DNA from: Fibrella rubiginis
GTDB taxonomy: Bacteria > Bacteroidota > Bacteroidia > Cytophagales > Spirosomataceae
DNA length: 64,000 bases
Assembly: GCF_017353185.1 (NCBI RefSeq)
Contig: NZ_JAFMYV010000008.1
Location: forward strand, 124,001 to 188,000
Direction of reading: 5' to 3'
Shown: piece after piece, positions 24,636 to 33,673 of the stretch
Position numbering within the stretch: the stretch's first letter is position 1
Layout: each line of letters starts with the position of its first letter
Notes under the pieces: generated by a model
The model's input: the letters and a program-made list of their open reading frames with translations, nothing else
Told to the model about the DNA's origin: nothing
Databases searched by the model: none
Made by a program: the position numbers and the translations under genes

Positions 24636-27524
24636 ATGAAAAACAACGTACTCATTATCACACTTTTGCTTCTGTTGGGAGGCGTTTTTTCGTCGGTCAG
24701 CGTCTTTGCGCAGGACGATCTGATTCTATTATCGGGCCGGGTAGATGACAGTGAAACCAAGCTACCACTACCCGGCGCAGGGGTGTTCATTAAAGGCACC
24801 GTGGCGGGTACAACCACCAATGATGCGGGCGAATTCACGCTGAAAACGCGGGTTAAATTTCCCATTACGCTCACCTTCCAGATTGTGGGCTATGCCGCCA
24901 AAGAGATTGTGCTGGAACGGCCCGGCGTGGCGGGAGCGGGTCAACCCATTGCGGTGTCGCTGAGTACCGAGGCCATTTTAGGCAAAGAAGTGGTCGTGAC
25001 GGCCTCACGGATGGAAGAAGACATACTAAAGTCGCCGGTGGCGGTGGAGAAACTGAACCTACGGGTGCTAAAAGAAAGCCCCGCGCCCAGTTTCTACGAT
25101 GCGCTGGAGAACGTGAAAGGCGTGCAGATGACCACTTCCAGCCTCACGTTTAAGGTGCCCAACACCCGCGGGTTCAACATCCCCAACAACTTCCGGTTCA
25201 TGCAACTCGTAGACGGGGTTGATATGCAGGCGGCCACGCTGGGGGTGCCGCTGGGCAACGCCATTGGCCCCACCGAGCTTGACATTGAAAGCGTGGAAAT
25301 CACACCGGGAGCGGCCTCGGCACTCTACGGCATGAACGCCATCAACGGTTTGGCCAACCTGCAAACCAAGTCGCCGTTTCAGTATCAGGGCGTGAGTTTG
25401 TACCAGAAAACGGGTGTCAACCATGTCGACGGGATAGACCGGAACCCGTCTATCCTAACCGAATCGGCGGTACGGATTGCCAGAGCGTTTAACAATAAGT
25501 GGGCGTTTAAGCTCAATTTCAGCTATTTACAAGGCACCGACTGGCTGGCCAACACCCAAACCGATCAGAACCCGCAGCCGCTGGCGTCGGCCAATCCGCG
25601 CTTTCCGGAGCTGTCAGGGGCCAACAACCCCGCCGCCGATTTGTGGAACCGCTACGGCGATGACCGCAGTTCACGGTCGGCCATTGCGATTCAGTATGGG
25701 GGTAAAACCGAGACGTTCAACGTAAGCCGGACGGGCTACCTGGAAAAGGACCTGGTGAACCCCCACGTGCGCAACCTGAAGGTCGACGGGAGCGTGCATT
25801 ATCGGCTTACGGAGAAAATGGAACTGACCTACGGCTATCGGTATGGATTAATGGACGGCATTTTTCAGCGGGGCAACAAGATTCAACTCAACGGCGTGAC
25901 GGTGCAAAACCACAAGCTTGAACTCCGCAGCCCCACGTTGCTGGCCCGCGCATACATGCTGAGCGAGAACACGGGCAATTCGTACAACCTGAATCCGCTG
26001 GCCTATAACCTGGACCTCAACAACGGCACCAACGCAGTTTGGGCGGGTAAATTTCAGGCTGCGCTACAGGCGCAGGTGAACAACGGCGTCGACCTTGCCA
26101 CAGCCATGAACTGGGCGCGGGCCGTAGCCGATGCCGGGCGGGTGGAGCCGGGTACTGCCGCCTTTAATTCGCTGAAAAATACCATTATCGGCACCAACAA
26201 CTGGGATATTGGTTCTGTTGTGCCGGGCGCACCAGCCACGGGCGGGGCGGCACTTTGGCAGCAAAGCCACACCTACCACGCTGACATACAATACAATTGG
26301 CGGCAGGTCAAATTTGCTGACGTGCTCGTGGGAGCTGACTTTCGGGAGTATGCCATCATACCCGACGGCAACAACTTCGTCGATTTCTCCAAACCGATTG
26401 ACCAACGGTCTACACCGGGGGGCGCCAGTCAGTTGTACACCAAATACGGCGCATTTGTGTCGGCCACGAAGCTGCTGCTGGATGAGAAACTGAAGGTGTC
26501 GGCGTCGGTGCGGGTGGATAACAACCCGGAGTTTTCGCCCAAAGTGAACCCCCGTGTTGCTCTGGTGTATACCGCCGCCGAGAAGCATAACATCCGGTTT
26601 ACGTACCAGAACGGCTACCGGTTTCCGGCCCTGTTCGAAGCACTGTCGTACGTGAACAACGCCGGGGTGCGGCGCGTGGGTGGACTGGCGCGGGTGAACG
26701 AGGGCCTCGGTTTCCTCGAAAACTCATACACCCTGGCCTCCCTCGATCTCTTCACCGCTGCCGTCAACACCGATGTAGCGGGGGGTACTTCGCGCAATGC
26801 GGCGGCCCTGAAAAACCGGGCTATTCTGAACGTTGCCAACTTAAATGCTATTGAACCTGAACACATTAACTCCTTTGAGGTAGGCTACAAAAGCGTACTG
26901 GCCAACAACCGGCTGGTGGTGGATGGTGAGGCGTACCTGAACCGCTACGACAAGTTTTTGGGGCAGGTAGACGTGGCCGTGCCTACCAGCGGTGCGGTTG
27001 GTACCGATGCCGCCGTACTCGATATGCTCACGCGGGCTAAGCAAACGCGGTACCGGGTGTATACCAACGCCAAAAACGTCTATACCAGCTACGGCGCTGC
27101 CTTGGGCCTGACCTACAACATCGTCGGAAAATTCGTGGCGTCGGGCAATGCCAATTACAACAATATCAGCCGAAACCCGTCGCCAGATGTATTCGTGACA
27201 GGCTTTAACACACCCAAATTTGTGACTAACCTTAGCTTCGGCAACCGTGAATTGCTGAAAAAAGCCAATGGCGCTACGGCAGGGTTTAACGTAGTATGGC
27301 GCTGGCAGGACAGTTTCCTCTGGCAAAGCCCCCTCGCCGACGGCGTTGTGCCCGCCTACCAGACCGTAGATGCGCAAATTACCATTCGTGTTCCCCGCCC
27401 CGCGCTGACCATCAAGACCGGCGCGGCCAACGTCTTCAACAACCGCTACATCCAGTACGCCGCCGGCCCAACCATCGGTGGGCTATATTACCTGGCGCTG
27501 ACGTGGGACGTAACGCGGTTTTGA
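24636..27524 (+). CDS. TonB-dependent outer-membrane receptor (1)
   Basis: A 962-residue receptor. Signal peptide to about residue 25 (SVSVFAQ), carboxypeptidase-regulatory-like beta-sandwich (about 30-115; LSGRVDDSETKLPLPGAGVF), TonB-box-proximal VVVTASRMEED, plug domain (about 140-250; VKGVQMTTSS, TRGFNIPNN, ASALYGMNAINGLANL) and a 22-strand barrel ending in an aromatic (ALTWDVTRF). It imports scarce ligands using TonB energy. No SusD partner is adjacent, so it is probably not a polysaccharide-utilisation SusC; ligand unknown. It is followed by a paralogue after a perfect 57-bp inverted repeat. Confidence 0.92.
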   Translation: MKNNVLIITLLLLLGGVFSSVSVFAQDDLILLSGRVDDSETKLPLPGAGVFIKGTVAGTTTNDAGEFTLKTRVKFPITLTFQIVGYAAKEIVLERPGVAGAGQPIAVSLSTEAILGKEVVVTASRMEEDILKSPVAVEKLNLRVLKESPAPSFYDALENVKGVQMTTSSLTFKVPNTRGFNIPNNFRFMQLVDGVDMQAATLGVPLGNAIGPTELDIESVEITPGAASALYGMNAINGLANLQTKSPFQYQGVSLYQKTGVNHVDGIDRNPSILTESAVRIARAFNNKWAFKLNFSYLQGTDWLANTQTDQNPQPLASANPRFPELSGANNPAADLWNRYGDDRSSRSAIAIQYGGKTETFNVSRTGYLEKDLVNPHVRNLKVDGSVHYRLTEKMELTYGYRYGLMDGIFQRGNKIQLNGVTVQNHKLELRSPTLLARAYMLSENTGNSYNLNPLAYNLDLNNGTNAVWAGKFQAALQAQVNNGVDLATAMNWARAVADAGRVEPGTAAFNSLKNTIIGTNNWDIGSVVPGAPATGGAALWQQSHTYHADIQYNWRQVKFADVLVGADFREYAIIPDGNNFVDFSKPIDQRSTPGGASQLYTKYGAFVSATKLLLDEKLKVSASVRVDNNPEFSPKVNPRVALVYTAAEKHNIRFTYQNGYRFPALFEALSYVNNAGVRRVGGLARVNEGLGFLENSYTLASLDLFTAAVNTDVAGGTSRNAAALKNRAILNVANLNAIEPEHINSFEVGYKSVLANNRLVVDGEAYLNRYDKFLGQVDVAVPTSGAVGTDAAVLDMLTRAKQTRYRVYTNAKNVYTSYGAALGLTYNIVGKFVASGNANYNNISRNPSPDVFVTGFNTPKFVTNLSFGNRELLKKANGATAGFNVVWRWQDSFLWQSPLADGVVPAYQTVDAQITIRVPRPALTIKTGAANVFNNRYIQYAAGPTIGGLYYLALTWDVTRF

Positions 27525-27528
27525 AGGC

Positions 27529-27681
27529 GTGAATAGTGAAGGAGTAGCTTCGCGCTACGTGCCCCTCGACAAGCTCAGGGTGACAGGATACTAGAACAAT
27601 CATCTTGAGTTGATTCAAAGTTGTTGTCACCCTGAGCTTGTCGAGGGGCACGTAGCGCGAAGCTACTCCTTCACTATTCAC
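27529..27681. repeat. Perfect 57-bp inverted repeat (dispersed CTCGACAAGCTCAGG type)
   Basis: Arms 27529-27585 and 27625-27681 are identical in opposite orientation, with a 39-nt loop. The arms contain CCCCTCGACAAGCTCAGGGT, the core of a repeat dispersed in many bacterial genomes that creates spurious HPELVEG peptides when translated. It begins 4 nt after the first receptor stop and lies between two co-directional receptor genes. Confidence 0.9.
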
Positions 27682-27744
27682 CTGTTTTCACTCTTTAACC
27701 TTTGTTGCATCTTTACGGGAAATTTTAGCACCCATCGCTTATTT

Positions 27745-30603
27745 ATGAAATTATTACGCTACCTCACTCTGCTACTGTTTCTCGTAACCACAGCAGCGCA
27801 AGCCCAGACCGTGACAATTACAGGTCGGGCAACGGACCAGAAAACGAACGAACCCCTTGCGGGCGTAACTATTTTGCTCCGTGGCACCAATTTGGGTGCT
27901 TCTACAGGTGCTGATGGCACGTTCTCGTTGAAAACAGATCGACAACCACCCCTTGTGCTTGTGGCTTCATTTGTGGGGTTTGCCCGGCAGGAAATCACCG
28001 TTACGGACCCAACTCAGCCACTGACCATTGCGTTGGCGGAAGATGCCGTGACGCTGACGGAAGACGTGGTCGTATCGGCCAGTCGGGTGCCGGAAGACAT
28101 CAGGAAGGCAGCGGTGACGGTGGAAAAACTGGGTGCCCGGCAGTTTGCCAACTCGCCCGCCGCCAACCCGTTCGACGCCCTCCAAAACCTGAAAGGCGTG
28201 GATTTGCTCACGCAGAGCCTGACCTTTAAATCGGTGAACGTGCGCGGATTTGGCGCCAACAATAACAACCGCTTCGTGCAGCTTACCGACGGCATGGACA
28301 ACCGGTCACCGGGCCTGGGCTTTGGTTTTGGTAGCGTGGCGGGCGTTTCTGACCTCGACATCGAAAGCATCGAGCTTATTCCCGGCGCGGCCTCGGCTCT
28401 GTACGGACCGGATGCGTTGCAGGGCCTGATGCTCACCACCAGCAAAAACCCGTTTGTGTATCAAGGACTTAGCGCACAGGTAAAAGTGGGCATGAACAAC
28501 GTGGGCAAGACCAATTTCGGCCCGAAAGGCTACAGCGACCTGGCTATTCGTTACGCCAAAACGTTCGGCAGGTTTGCGTTTAAAGTCAATTTCCAGCGGC
28601 TGAGTGGCACCGATTTCATTGCCGACAATTACGACGACCGGTCGCATCGTGACCGTGCGGCCTTCCTGGTCGATCAGCCCAACCGCACGGTGAGCCTCGG
28701 CTACGTACCGAACAACAATCCGGCGACCAACCTGCAATATGACGGAGTGAACATTTACGGCGACGACTTCAACAACGGCGGCGCGTTTGACTACACCGCT
28801 ACCAACACCACCAACGCCGCCCTCGTGGGGAAACGCGTGACCCGCACCGGCTATACCGAACTGGATTTGCTGGCTAACCAGGGTAAGATATTCAGCAACC
28901 GCGCCAACGTGTCGCTGCATTATAAACTGACGGACAAAATCGAAGCATCGGTAGGCTGGTATTACGGCGGGGGCAACTTCATCCGCACGGCTGGTTTCCG
29001 CGAATATTTTCCTGATTATCAGCGTAATCAGTTCCGGGCTGAGGTCAAGGGAGAGGACTTTTTTGTGCGGGCGTATTCCACCAGCCAAACCGCCGAGGGC
29101 TACAACTTGGGTAATCTGGCCCGCCGCCTATTGCAGATCGGTAAGCCCACCGCCACCTGGGCGAGTGATTTTGCCAAGGCCTATACCGGCGATATCCTCG
29201 CCGCCAAACAGGCTGCAGACGCGGGCATTTTCCTGCCCGGCAGCGCCGACTATACCCGCTACCGCGATGAATTAATCAACACGCCCAACAATGTGGCTAT
29301 TCCCAGCGCGGCCACGGTGGCCAACGCCAAGGGCCTAAACGGGGTGCGGCTGCTCGACAATTCGTCGATGTACCATGCCGAGGGGATGTACAATTTCCGG
29401 AAACTGCTGCCAAAAGCTGTTGAGCTAATAACCGGGGCCAGTTTCCGACACTATAGCATGCTCACACAGGGTACCATTTTCCCGACGAAAAAAGACGGTA
29501 GTGAGTTTGCCTTCAATGAATACGGCTGGTATCTGCAGGGATCATTGAACCTAAAACTCGGCCTCAACGCCACGTTGAAACCTACGGCGGCAGTACGTTA
29601 CGACAAAAACGAGTTCTTTAAAGGTGGCTTCACGCCGCGCGTATCAGGCGTACTGAGTGTGGGGCCGCACAACTTCCGGGCATCATGGCAGTCAGCGTTT
29701 CGGAACCCATCGCCCAACCAGCTCCTGTCGGATGGCAAAACCGGCGAAGTGGGCGGCTCACAGGCAGCACTGGAAGCTGCCAACCTGATTGCCAACCCCG
29801 CCTACACGCCTGCTTCTGTGGCAGCGTACCAGAAATCGGGCAACGCCACTGACCTCGTGAAGTACACACCCGACCCAGCAGCGTTCACGACCGAAAAGAT
29901 CAAGACGTGGGAGGTTGGCTATAAAACGTTGATTAAGAACCGGTTGTATGTAGACGCGTTTTTGTACCGCAGCATCTACACCGATTTCATTGCCGCCCAA
30001 AACTACCTGCAACCCACGTCGGGAAATGTGGCTGACTTGAAAAACGCCAGCACGACCACGAGCTATCAGGTCAACTTTAACAACACCAACGAGATTTTCG
30101 TGAATGGCTGGGGGCTTGGTCTCGAATATGGCCTGGGTCGGGGCTTTACCGTCAGCGGTAACTACGCCCGGCAGGTGGGCCTGATCACCCGCCGCGACAA
30201 CTTCGGCGTGATCCAGAACGACGCTTTCGGCAATCCCATCGTTGAGCGGAGGATGAGTGACCTTGATGTGGCGTTCCGTGGGCGTAACTTCTTTATTTCG
30301 CCCGAAAATCGGTATAATGTTAGCCTCGCCAACCCGCGCCTCACCAACCGCCTCGGTGCCAACATTACCTACCGCTGGACAGATCAGATGTGGGTAGAGC
30401 AGGGCACCACGGCGGGCGATATCCTGCTGCCCAGCTGGAGCACCGTCGATGCGCAGATCAGCTATAAACTGCCCGCGCTGAAAACACAGGCTAAGCTCGG
30501 TGCCACCAATCTGCTGAACCAATATTATGCCCAGGGCTACGGCCTTGCCCGCATTGGCGGTCTGTATTACCTGAGCCTGACGTTCGATGAGTTGTTTCGG
30601 TAA
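27745..30603 (+). CDS. TonB-dependent outer-membrane receptor (2)
   Basis: A 952-residue paralogue of the preceding receptor with the same order: signal peptide (ends AAQAQ), carboxypeptidase-regulatory-like domain (TITGRATDQKTNEPLAGVTI), VVVSASRVPED, plug (LKGVDLLTQSLTFKSVNVRG, ASALYGPDALQGLML) and barrel, ending SLTFDELFR. ATG 27745 starts a proper signal peptide. An open extension to 27610 only translates the upstream inverted repeat and was rejected. No SusD gene is nearby. The two receptors share plug and barrel motifs and may have arisen by duplication; the ligand is unknown. Confidence 0.92.
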   Translation: MKLLRYLTLLLFLVTTAAQAQTVTITGRATDQKTNEPLAGVTILLRGTNLGASTGADGTFSLKTDRQPPLVLVASFVGFARQEITVTDPTQPLTIALAEDAVTLTEDVVVSASRVPEDIRKAAVTVEKLGARQFANSPAANPFDALQNLKGVDLLTQSLTFKSVNVRGFGANNNNRFVQLTDGMDNRSPGLGFGFGSVAGVSDLDIESIELIPGAASALYGPDALQGLMLTTSKNPFVYQGLSAQVKVGMNNVGKTNFGPKGYSDLAIRYAKTFGRFAFKVNFQRLSGTDFIADNYDDRSHRDRAAFLVDQPNRTVSLGYVPNNNPATNLQYDGVNIYGDDFNNGGAFDYTATNTTNAALVGKRVTRTGYTELDLLANQGKIFSNRANVSLHYKLTDKIEASVGWYYGGGNFIRTAGFREYFPDYQRNQFRAEVKGEDFFVRAYSTSQTAEGYNLGNLARRLLQIGKPTATWASDFAKAYTGDILAAKQAADAGIFLPGSADYTRYRDELINTPNNVAIPSAATVANAKGLNGVRLLDNSSMYHAEGMYNFRKLLPKAVELITGASFRHYSMLTQGTIFPTKKDGSEFAFNEYGWYLQGSLNLKLGLNATLKPTAAVRYDKNEFFKGGFTPRVSGVLSVGPHNFRASWQSAFRNPSPNQLLSDGKTGEVGGSQAALEAANLIANPAYTPASVAAYQKSGNATDLVKYTPDPAAFTTEKIKTWEVGYKTLIKNRLYVDAFLYRSIYTDFIAAQNYLQPTSGNVADLKNASTTTSYQVNFNNTNEIFVNGWGLGLEYGLGRGFTVSGNYARQVGLITRRDNFGVIQNDAFGNPIVERRMSDLDVAFRGRNFFISPENRYNVSLANPRLTNRLGANITYRWTDQMWVEQGTTAGDILLPSWSTVDAQISYKLPALKTQAKLGATNLLNQYYAQGYGLARIGGLYYLSLTFDELFR

Positions 30604-30609
30604 ATAGGC

Positions 30610-30641
30610 AAAAGGGGAAGGGCCTGAACCCATCCCCTTTT
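30610..30641 (+). terminator. Intrinsic terminator of receptor 2
   Basis: AAAAGGGGAAGGG (30610-30622) pairs with CCCATCCCCTTTT (30629-30641) at 12 of 13 positions, with a 6-nt loop. Its 3' T-stretch abuts the promoter of the toxin-antitoxin pair. Confidence 0.8.
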
Positions 30642-30644
30642 GGT

Positions 30645-30652
30645 TATCTTTG
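30645..30652 (+). promoter_or_regulatory. -7 element TATCTTTG of the toxin-antitoxin pair
   Basis: Perfect TAnnTTTG, 3 nt after the terminator stem and 19 nt before the antitoxin ATG. It suggests the pair has its own promoter. No clear -33 TTG is seen because the spacer is occupied by the terminator. Confidence 0.6.
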
Positions 30653-30671
30653 AGTATTAACGAACGTAGCC

Positions 30672-30881
30672 ATGCTGATCGCTATTGAGGGGACATACGA
30701 AAATGGGCACATAACGCTGGCAGAACAGCCGCCCTTGCATAAGAAAACGAAAGTTTTCGTGACGTTTTTCGAAGAAGAAAAAGAAGAAAAAGTCAAACGA
30801 CAGGCAGGTTCACTAAAAGGCCAAATTCATGTGCCCGATGATTTTAATGAGCCATTAAACGATTTGAGAGACTACATGTAA
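30672..30881 (+). CDS. Antitoxin, AF2212/DUF104-like
   Basis: A 69-residue protein opening IAIEGTYENGHITLAEQPPL, the beta-hairpin typical of AF2212-like antitoxins (G-x-Y-x-N-G-x-I-x-L-x-E-x-x-P), followed by KTKVFVTF and an acidic/basic linker (EEEKEEKVKR). The C-terminal stretch HVPDDFNEPLNDLRDYM looks like a toxin-neutralising peptide. Such proteins pair with PIN-domain toxins, and the VapC-like gene begins 6 nt after its stop. It probably also represses its own promoter, by analogy with the family. Confidence 0.75.
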   Translation: MLIAIEGTYENGHITLAEQPPLHKKTKVFVTFFEEEKEEKVKRQAGSLKGQIHVPDDFNEPLNDLRDYM

Positions 30882-30887
30882 TTGCTG

Positions 30888-31286
30888 ATGACATTACTTA
30901 TAGATACTGAAATTCTGTTATGGTTTCAGGAAGACAGCTCGAAATTAGCACCGGAGAACAAGGCGTTGCTTGAAGATATGGCCAATACAGTCTGGGTCAG
31001 CCAGATTTCGCTAATCGAAGTAGCCATTAAGTTGAAAATAGGAAAACTTCCAGGTTTTTCCGTCAACGTTAGCTCCATTATAGCTCAGACGGAAGCAGAT
31101 GGTTTTCGGATACTTCCGCTAAATAATAACCACATTTCGGCTTACGACCAGCTACCGCTTATTGCCGATCACCGCGATCCGTTCGACCGCCTTATTCTGG
31201 CTACAGCACTTCATGAGGGTTGGCCAGTAATGTCGTCAGATCATAAATTTTCCTGGTATCCCGGTCTGGTCAATGTGATCTGGTAG
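30888..31286 (+). CDS. VapC-like PIN-domain ribonuclease toxin
   Basis: A 132-residue PIN-domain protein with the acidic metal-binding residues in place: LLIDTEILLWF (Asp about 6), SQISLIEVAIKLKIGKLP (Glu about 42) and HRDPFDRLILATAL (two Asp about 93-96). VapC toxins are Mg-dependent RNases that cut tRNA or rRNA and are held inactive by the antitoxin. I start at ATG 30888; a TTG two codons earlier is less likely. The alpha-glucosidase ATG follows its stop by only 3 nt, an odd coupling of a toxin to a metabolic gene. Confidence 0.85.
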   Translation: MTLLIDTEILLWFQEDSSKLAPENKALLEDMANTVWVSQISLIEVAIKLKIGKLPGFSVNVSSIIAQTEADGFRILPLNNNHISAYDQLPLIADHRDPFDRLILATALHEGWPVMSSDHKFSWYPGLVNVIW

Positions 31287-31289
31287 CCT

Positions 31290-32999
31290 ATGCCTAACTA
31301 CAAAGAATCTGTTATTTACCAGATTTACCCCCGCTCGTTTGCTGACTCAGACGGCGACGGTGTGGGTGATCTGCGAGGTATCATCAGCAAGCTCGATTAC
31401 CTCGCCGATCTGGGGGTTGACGTGCTTTGGCTAAGCCCCATTTTTGAATCGCCTAACGCCGATAATGGCTACGATATTTCTGATTATGAAGCCATTATGC
31501 CCCAGTTCGGTACGATGGCTGACTTTGACGAACTGCTGGCGGGTGCTCATGAACGGGGCCTGAATCTGATTCTGGATCTGGTTGTCAATCACAGTTCCGA
31601 CGAGCACCGCTGGTTTGTGGAAAGCCGGAAAAGCAAAGACAATCCATACCGGGATTATTATATCTGGCGGAAAGAGATCAACAACTGGCAGTCTTTTTTC
31701 TCTGGTCCGGCCTGGAAACTGGACGAGCAAACGGGCGAATACTACCTGCATCTGTTTGCCGAAAAACAGCCCGATCTGAATTGGGAAAACCCTCGGCTCC
31801 GCCAGGAAATCTACCAGATGATGCGTTTCTGGCTCGACAAAGGCGTTGATGGGTTTCGGATGGACGTGATCCCGTTTTTGTCGAAAGATCCCGATTTTCC
31901 AGATTACCCCGAAGGCCGTTTCGGCGATCTGACCATCCACGCCAATGGGCCGCGCATCCACGAATTCTTGCAGGAAATGCACCGGGAAGTGCTGACTCAT
32001 TACACCACACATGACGGCAACCGGATCGCCGGACCGCCGGATCGCCGGACCGCCCTGATTACCATTGGGGAAGGGTTTGGCGTGTCGGCCTCTCAGGCAA
32101 ATTTGTATGTGGGCGAAAACCGGCACGAACTGGGCATGATTTACCACTTTGATCATGCCGTGCCGCGCGAAGAACACCGCCTCATCCACCCTGCACCAGA
32201 GTTCACGCTGCCACAATTGAAAGCTATTTTCAGCAACTGGAACGCAGCACTGGAAACGCCTGAAGCTGAAGGAGATAACCAAACAGGTACGGGTTGGCAG
32301 AACGTGTATTTTGGCAACCACGACAATCCCCGTGTGCTAAGCCGGTTCGGTGATCCCGACCACTTTCACTACCAATCGGCTACGGCATTGGCTACGGTCC
32401 TGCTCACGCTGCGCGGTACGCCGGGCATCTATCAGGGCGACGAAATCGGGATGACCAACTGCCCGTTTACGAGCATCGATGAGTTTGACGATATTCAGGT
32501 GCGCAATGCCTGGCAGGTGCTCGTGGTGCCCAACCCCGATCTGGCCAACACGTTCCTGACTACGGCCAACCGCATTGCCCGCGACCATGCCCGCACGCCC
32601 ATGCAGTGGAGCAATGCACCCGGCGCGGGTTTCACCACCGGCAAGCCCTGGCTGAAGATCAACCCCAACGCGTCTTATGTTAACGTAGCGGATCAACAAG
32701 CCGGCAATCAATCCGTTTTGGCCTATTACAAACGGCTGATTCACCTCCGAAAGCAAACGCCCGCCCTGCACCACGGCACCTACCGCGACCTGCTTCCTAA
32801 CCACCCTGATCTTTGGGTTTTTTCGCGCGCGTGGAATGGAGCCGTATACGTTACGGTGGCTAATTTATCTGCCGAAGTCATCGCTTTCCCCGAAGCGATT
32901 TCAGGCACAACGGTGCTGGGTAACTACGGGGACTCTGCCAGTGGACCATTGCAGGCGTGGGAGGCAAGGGTGATCAAAACAGAACATGAATTTTCATGA
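31290..32999 (+). CDS. Alpha-glucosidase / oligo-1,6-glucosidase, GH13
   Basis: A 569-residue cytosolic-looking enzyme (no signal peptide) hydrolysing alpha-glucosidic bonds of short maltodextrin-type sugars. GH13 regions: IYQIYPRSFADSDGDGVGDL, LILDLVVNHSS, GVDGFRMDVIPF (nucleophile Asp about 191), ITIGEGFG (acid/base Glu about 260) and VYFGNHDNPR (transition-state Asp about 345), then an all-beta C-terminal domain. The Asp-rich DSDGDGVGDL near the N-terminus is the usual calcium site of this subfamily. Its last codons run into AT-rich sequence resembling a dispersed repeat. Confidence 0.92.
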   Translation: MPNYKESVIYQIYPRSFADSDGDGVGDLRGIISKLDYLADLGVDVLWLSPIFESPNADNGYDISDYEAIMPQFGTMADFDELLAGAHERGLNLILDLVVNHSSDEHRWFVESRKSKDNPYRDYYIWRKEINNWQSFFSGPAWKLDEQTGEYYLHLFAEKQPDLNWENPRLRQEIYQMMRFWLDKGVDGFRMDVIPFLSKDPDFPDYPEGRFGDLTIHANGPRIHEFLQEMHREVLTHYTTHDGNRIAGPPDRRTALITIGEGFGVSASQANLYVGENRHELGMIYHFDHAVPREEHRLIHPAPEFTLPQLKAIFSNWNAALETPEAEGDNQTGTGWQNVYFGNHDNPRVLSRFGDPDHFHYQSATALATVLLTLRGTPGIYQGDEIGMTNCPFTSIDEFDDIQVRNAWQVLVVPNPDLANTFLTTANRIARDHARTPMQWSNAPGAGFTTGKPWLKINPNASYVNVADQQAGNQSVLAYYKRLIHLRKQTPALHHGTYRDLLPNHPDLWVFSRAWNGAVYVTVANLSAEVIAFPEAISGTTVLGNYGDSASGPLQAWEARVIKTEHEFS

Positions 33000-33045
33000 T
33001 CTTCATTTTAAATCATACGAATCATAAAAATCCGCGTTCCATCAC

Positions 33046-33561
33046 TCACTCCACGGTCGTAATGGATTTCCAGAGCGTTTTGGCGGCCGATTGAAGAAAA
33101 CCGGGACTTTCCGTTTTGATCTTGCCTTCGCTAAGCTCGATCTGATAACCGTCGGGGTCATTGACCAGCAGGATGGGCTTCCCCGACGGGCCATTTTGCC
33201 GGGAGACAGAAACATTGCGCTGCCGGAGTTGCTGTTCGGCTAGCCGTAACGAACTAACCATTAACGAAATAGAGGTATTTTCAGACTTGGCGCTATTGGT
33301 TTCGGAACGACCCTCAACCAGCCGGATTTGTTGCCCGCCGCCCACATCGAACCACGCCTGACTGGCGGCCAAAGCAGCCGGTACAGCCACTACGTTCAGG
33401 CCCAAAACGTTACTATAGAAGGGTAAGCTAGCAGTGAGATCTTTTACAGAAAGGGCCACATAATTGCACCGCACCACACCCAAACGTGTCTGTCCCTGCG
33501 TTACATGGGCCGAAACCTGTAGTATTGTGAAAATCAGCAGACCAGTGAATAGTTGTTTCAT
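33046..33561 (-). CDS. Exported VOC-fold (glyoxalase-like) protein
   Basis: A 171-residue protein with a signal peptide (to about residue 23, THGQ-like cleavage) and one vicinal-oxygen-chelate module: VALSVKDLTASLPFYSNVLG, FDVGGGQQIRLVEG, and PILLVNDPDGYQIELSE. VOC proteins dimerise to bind a metal and act as isomerases, dioxygenases or resistance proteins; export is unusual for the family. The C-terminal tail (TESPGFLQSAAKTLWKSI) is amphipathic. Convergent with the alpha-glucosidase. The reaction is unknown. Confidence 0.8.
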   Translation of the reverse strand: MKQLFTGLLIFTILQVSAHVTQGQTRLGVVRCNYVALSVKDLTASLPFYSNVLGLNVVAVPAALAASQAWFDVGGGQQIRLVEGRSETNSAKSENTSISLMVSSLRLAEQQLRQRNVSVSRQNGPSGKPILLVNDPDGYQIELSEGKIKTESPGFLQSAAKTLWKSITTVE

Positions 33562-33673
33562 TCGTTAACCTTGTTGTTCACGAATTACGAGTTGCTTTGT
33601 CAATCCACCAAGCCGCTCGTCATTCTCACGCAGCATAAAGCGCACTTCATACCGCCCGTAATTTCTCTTTTAC

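Noticed and set aside
27529..27681. Insertion sequence with terminal inverted repeats
   Set aside because: The 39-nt loop cannot encode a transposase and no target duplication is evident.
27610..27744. Longer N-terminus for the second TonB receptor, including an HPELVEG peptide
   Set aside because: It is a translation of the inverted repeat; a normal signal peptide starts at ATG 27745.
24636..30603. SusC/SusD polysaccharide-utilisation locus
   Set aside because: Two TonB receptors are present but no SusD-like lipoprotein or linked glycan-degrading set follows.
28306..30633. Long minus-strand open frames opposite the second TonB receptor
   Set aside because: They mirror the codon pattern of the plus-strand receptor and match no family.
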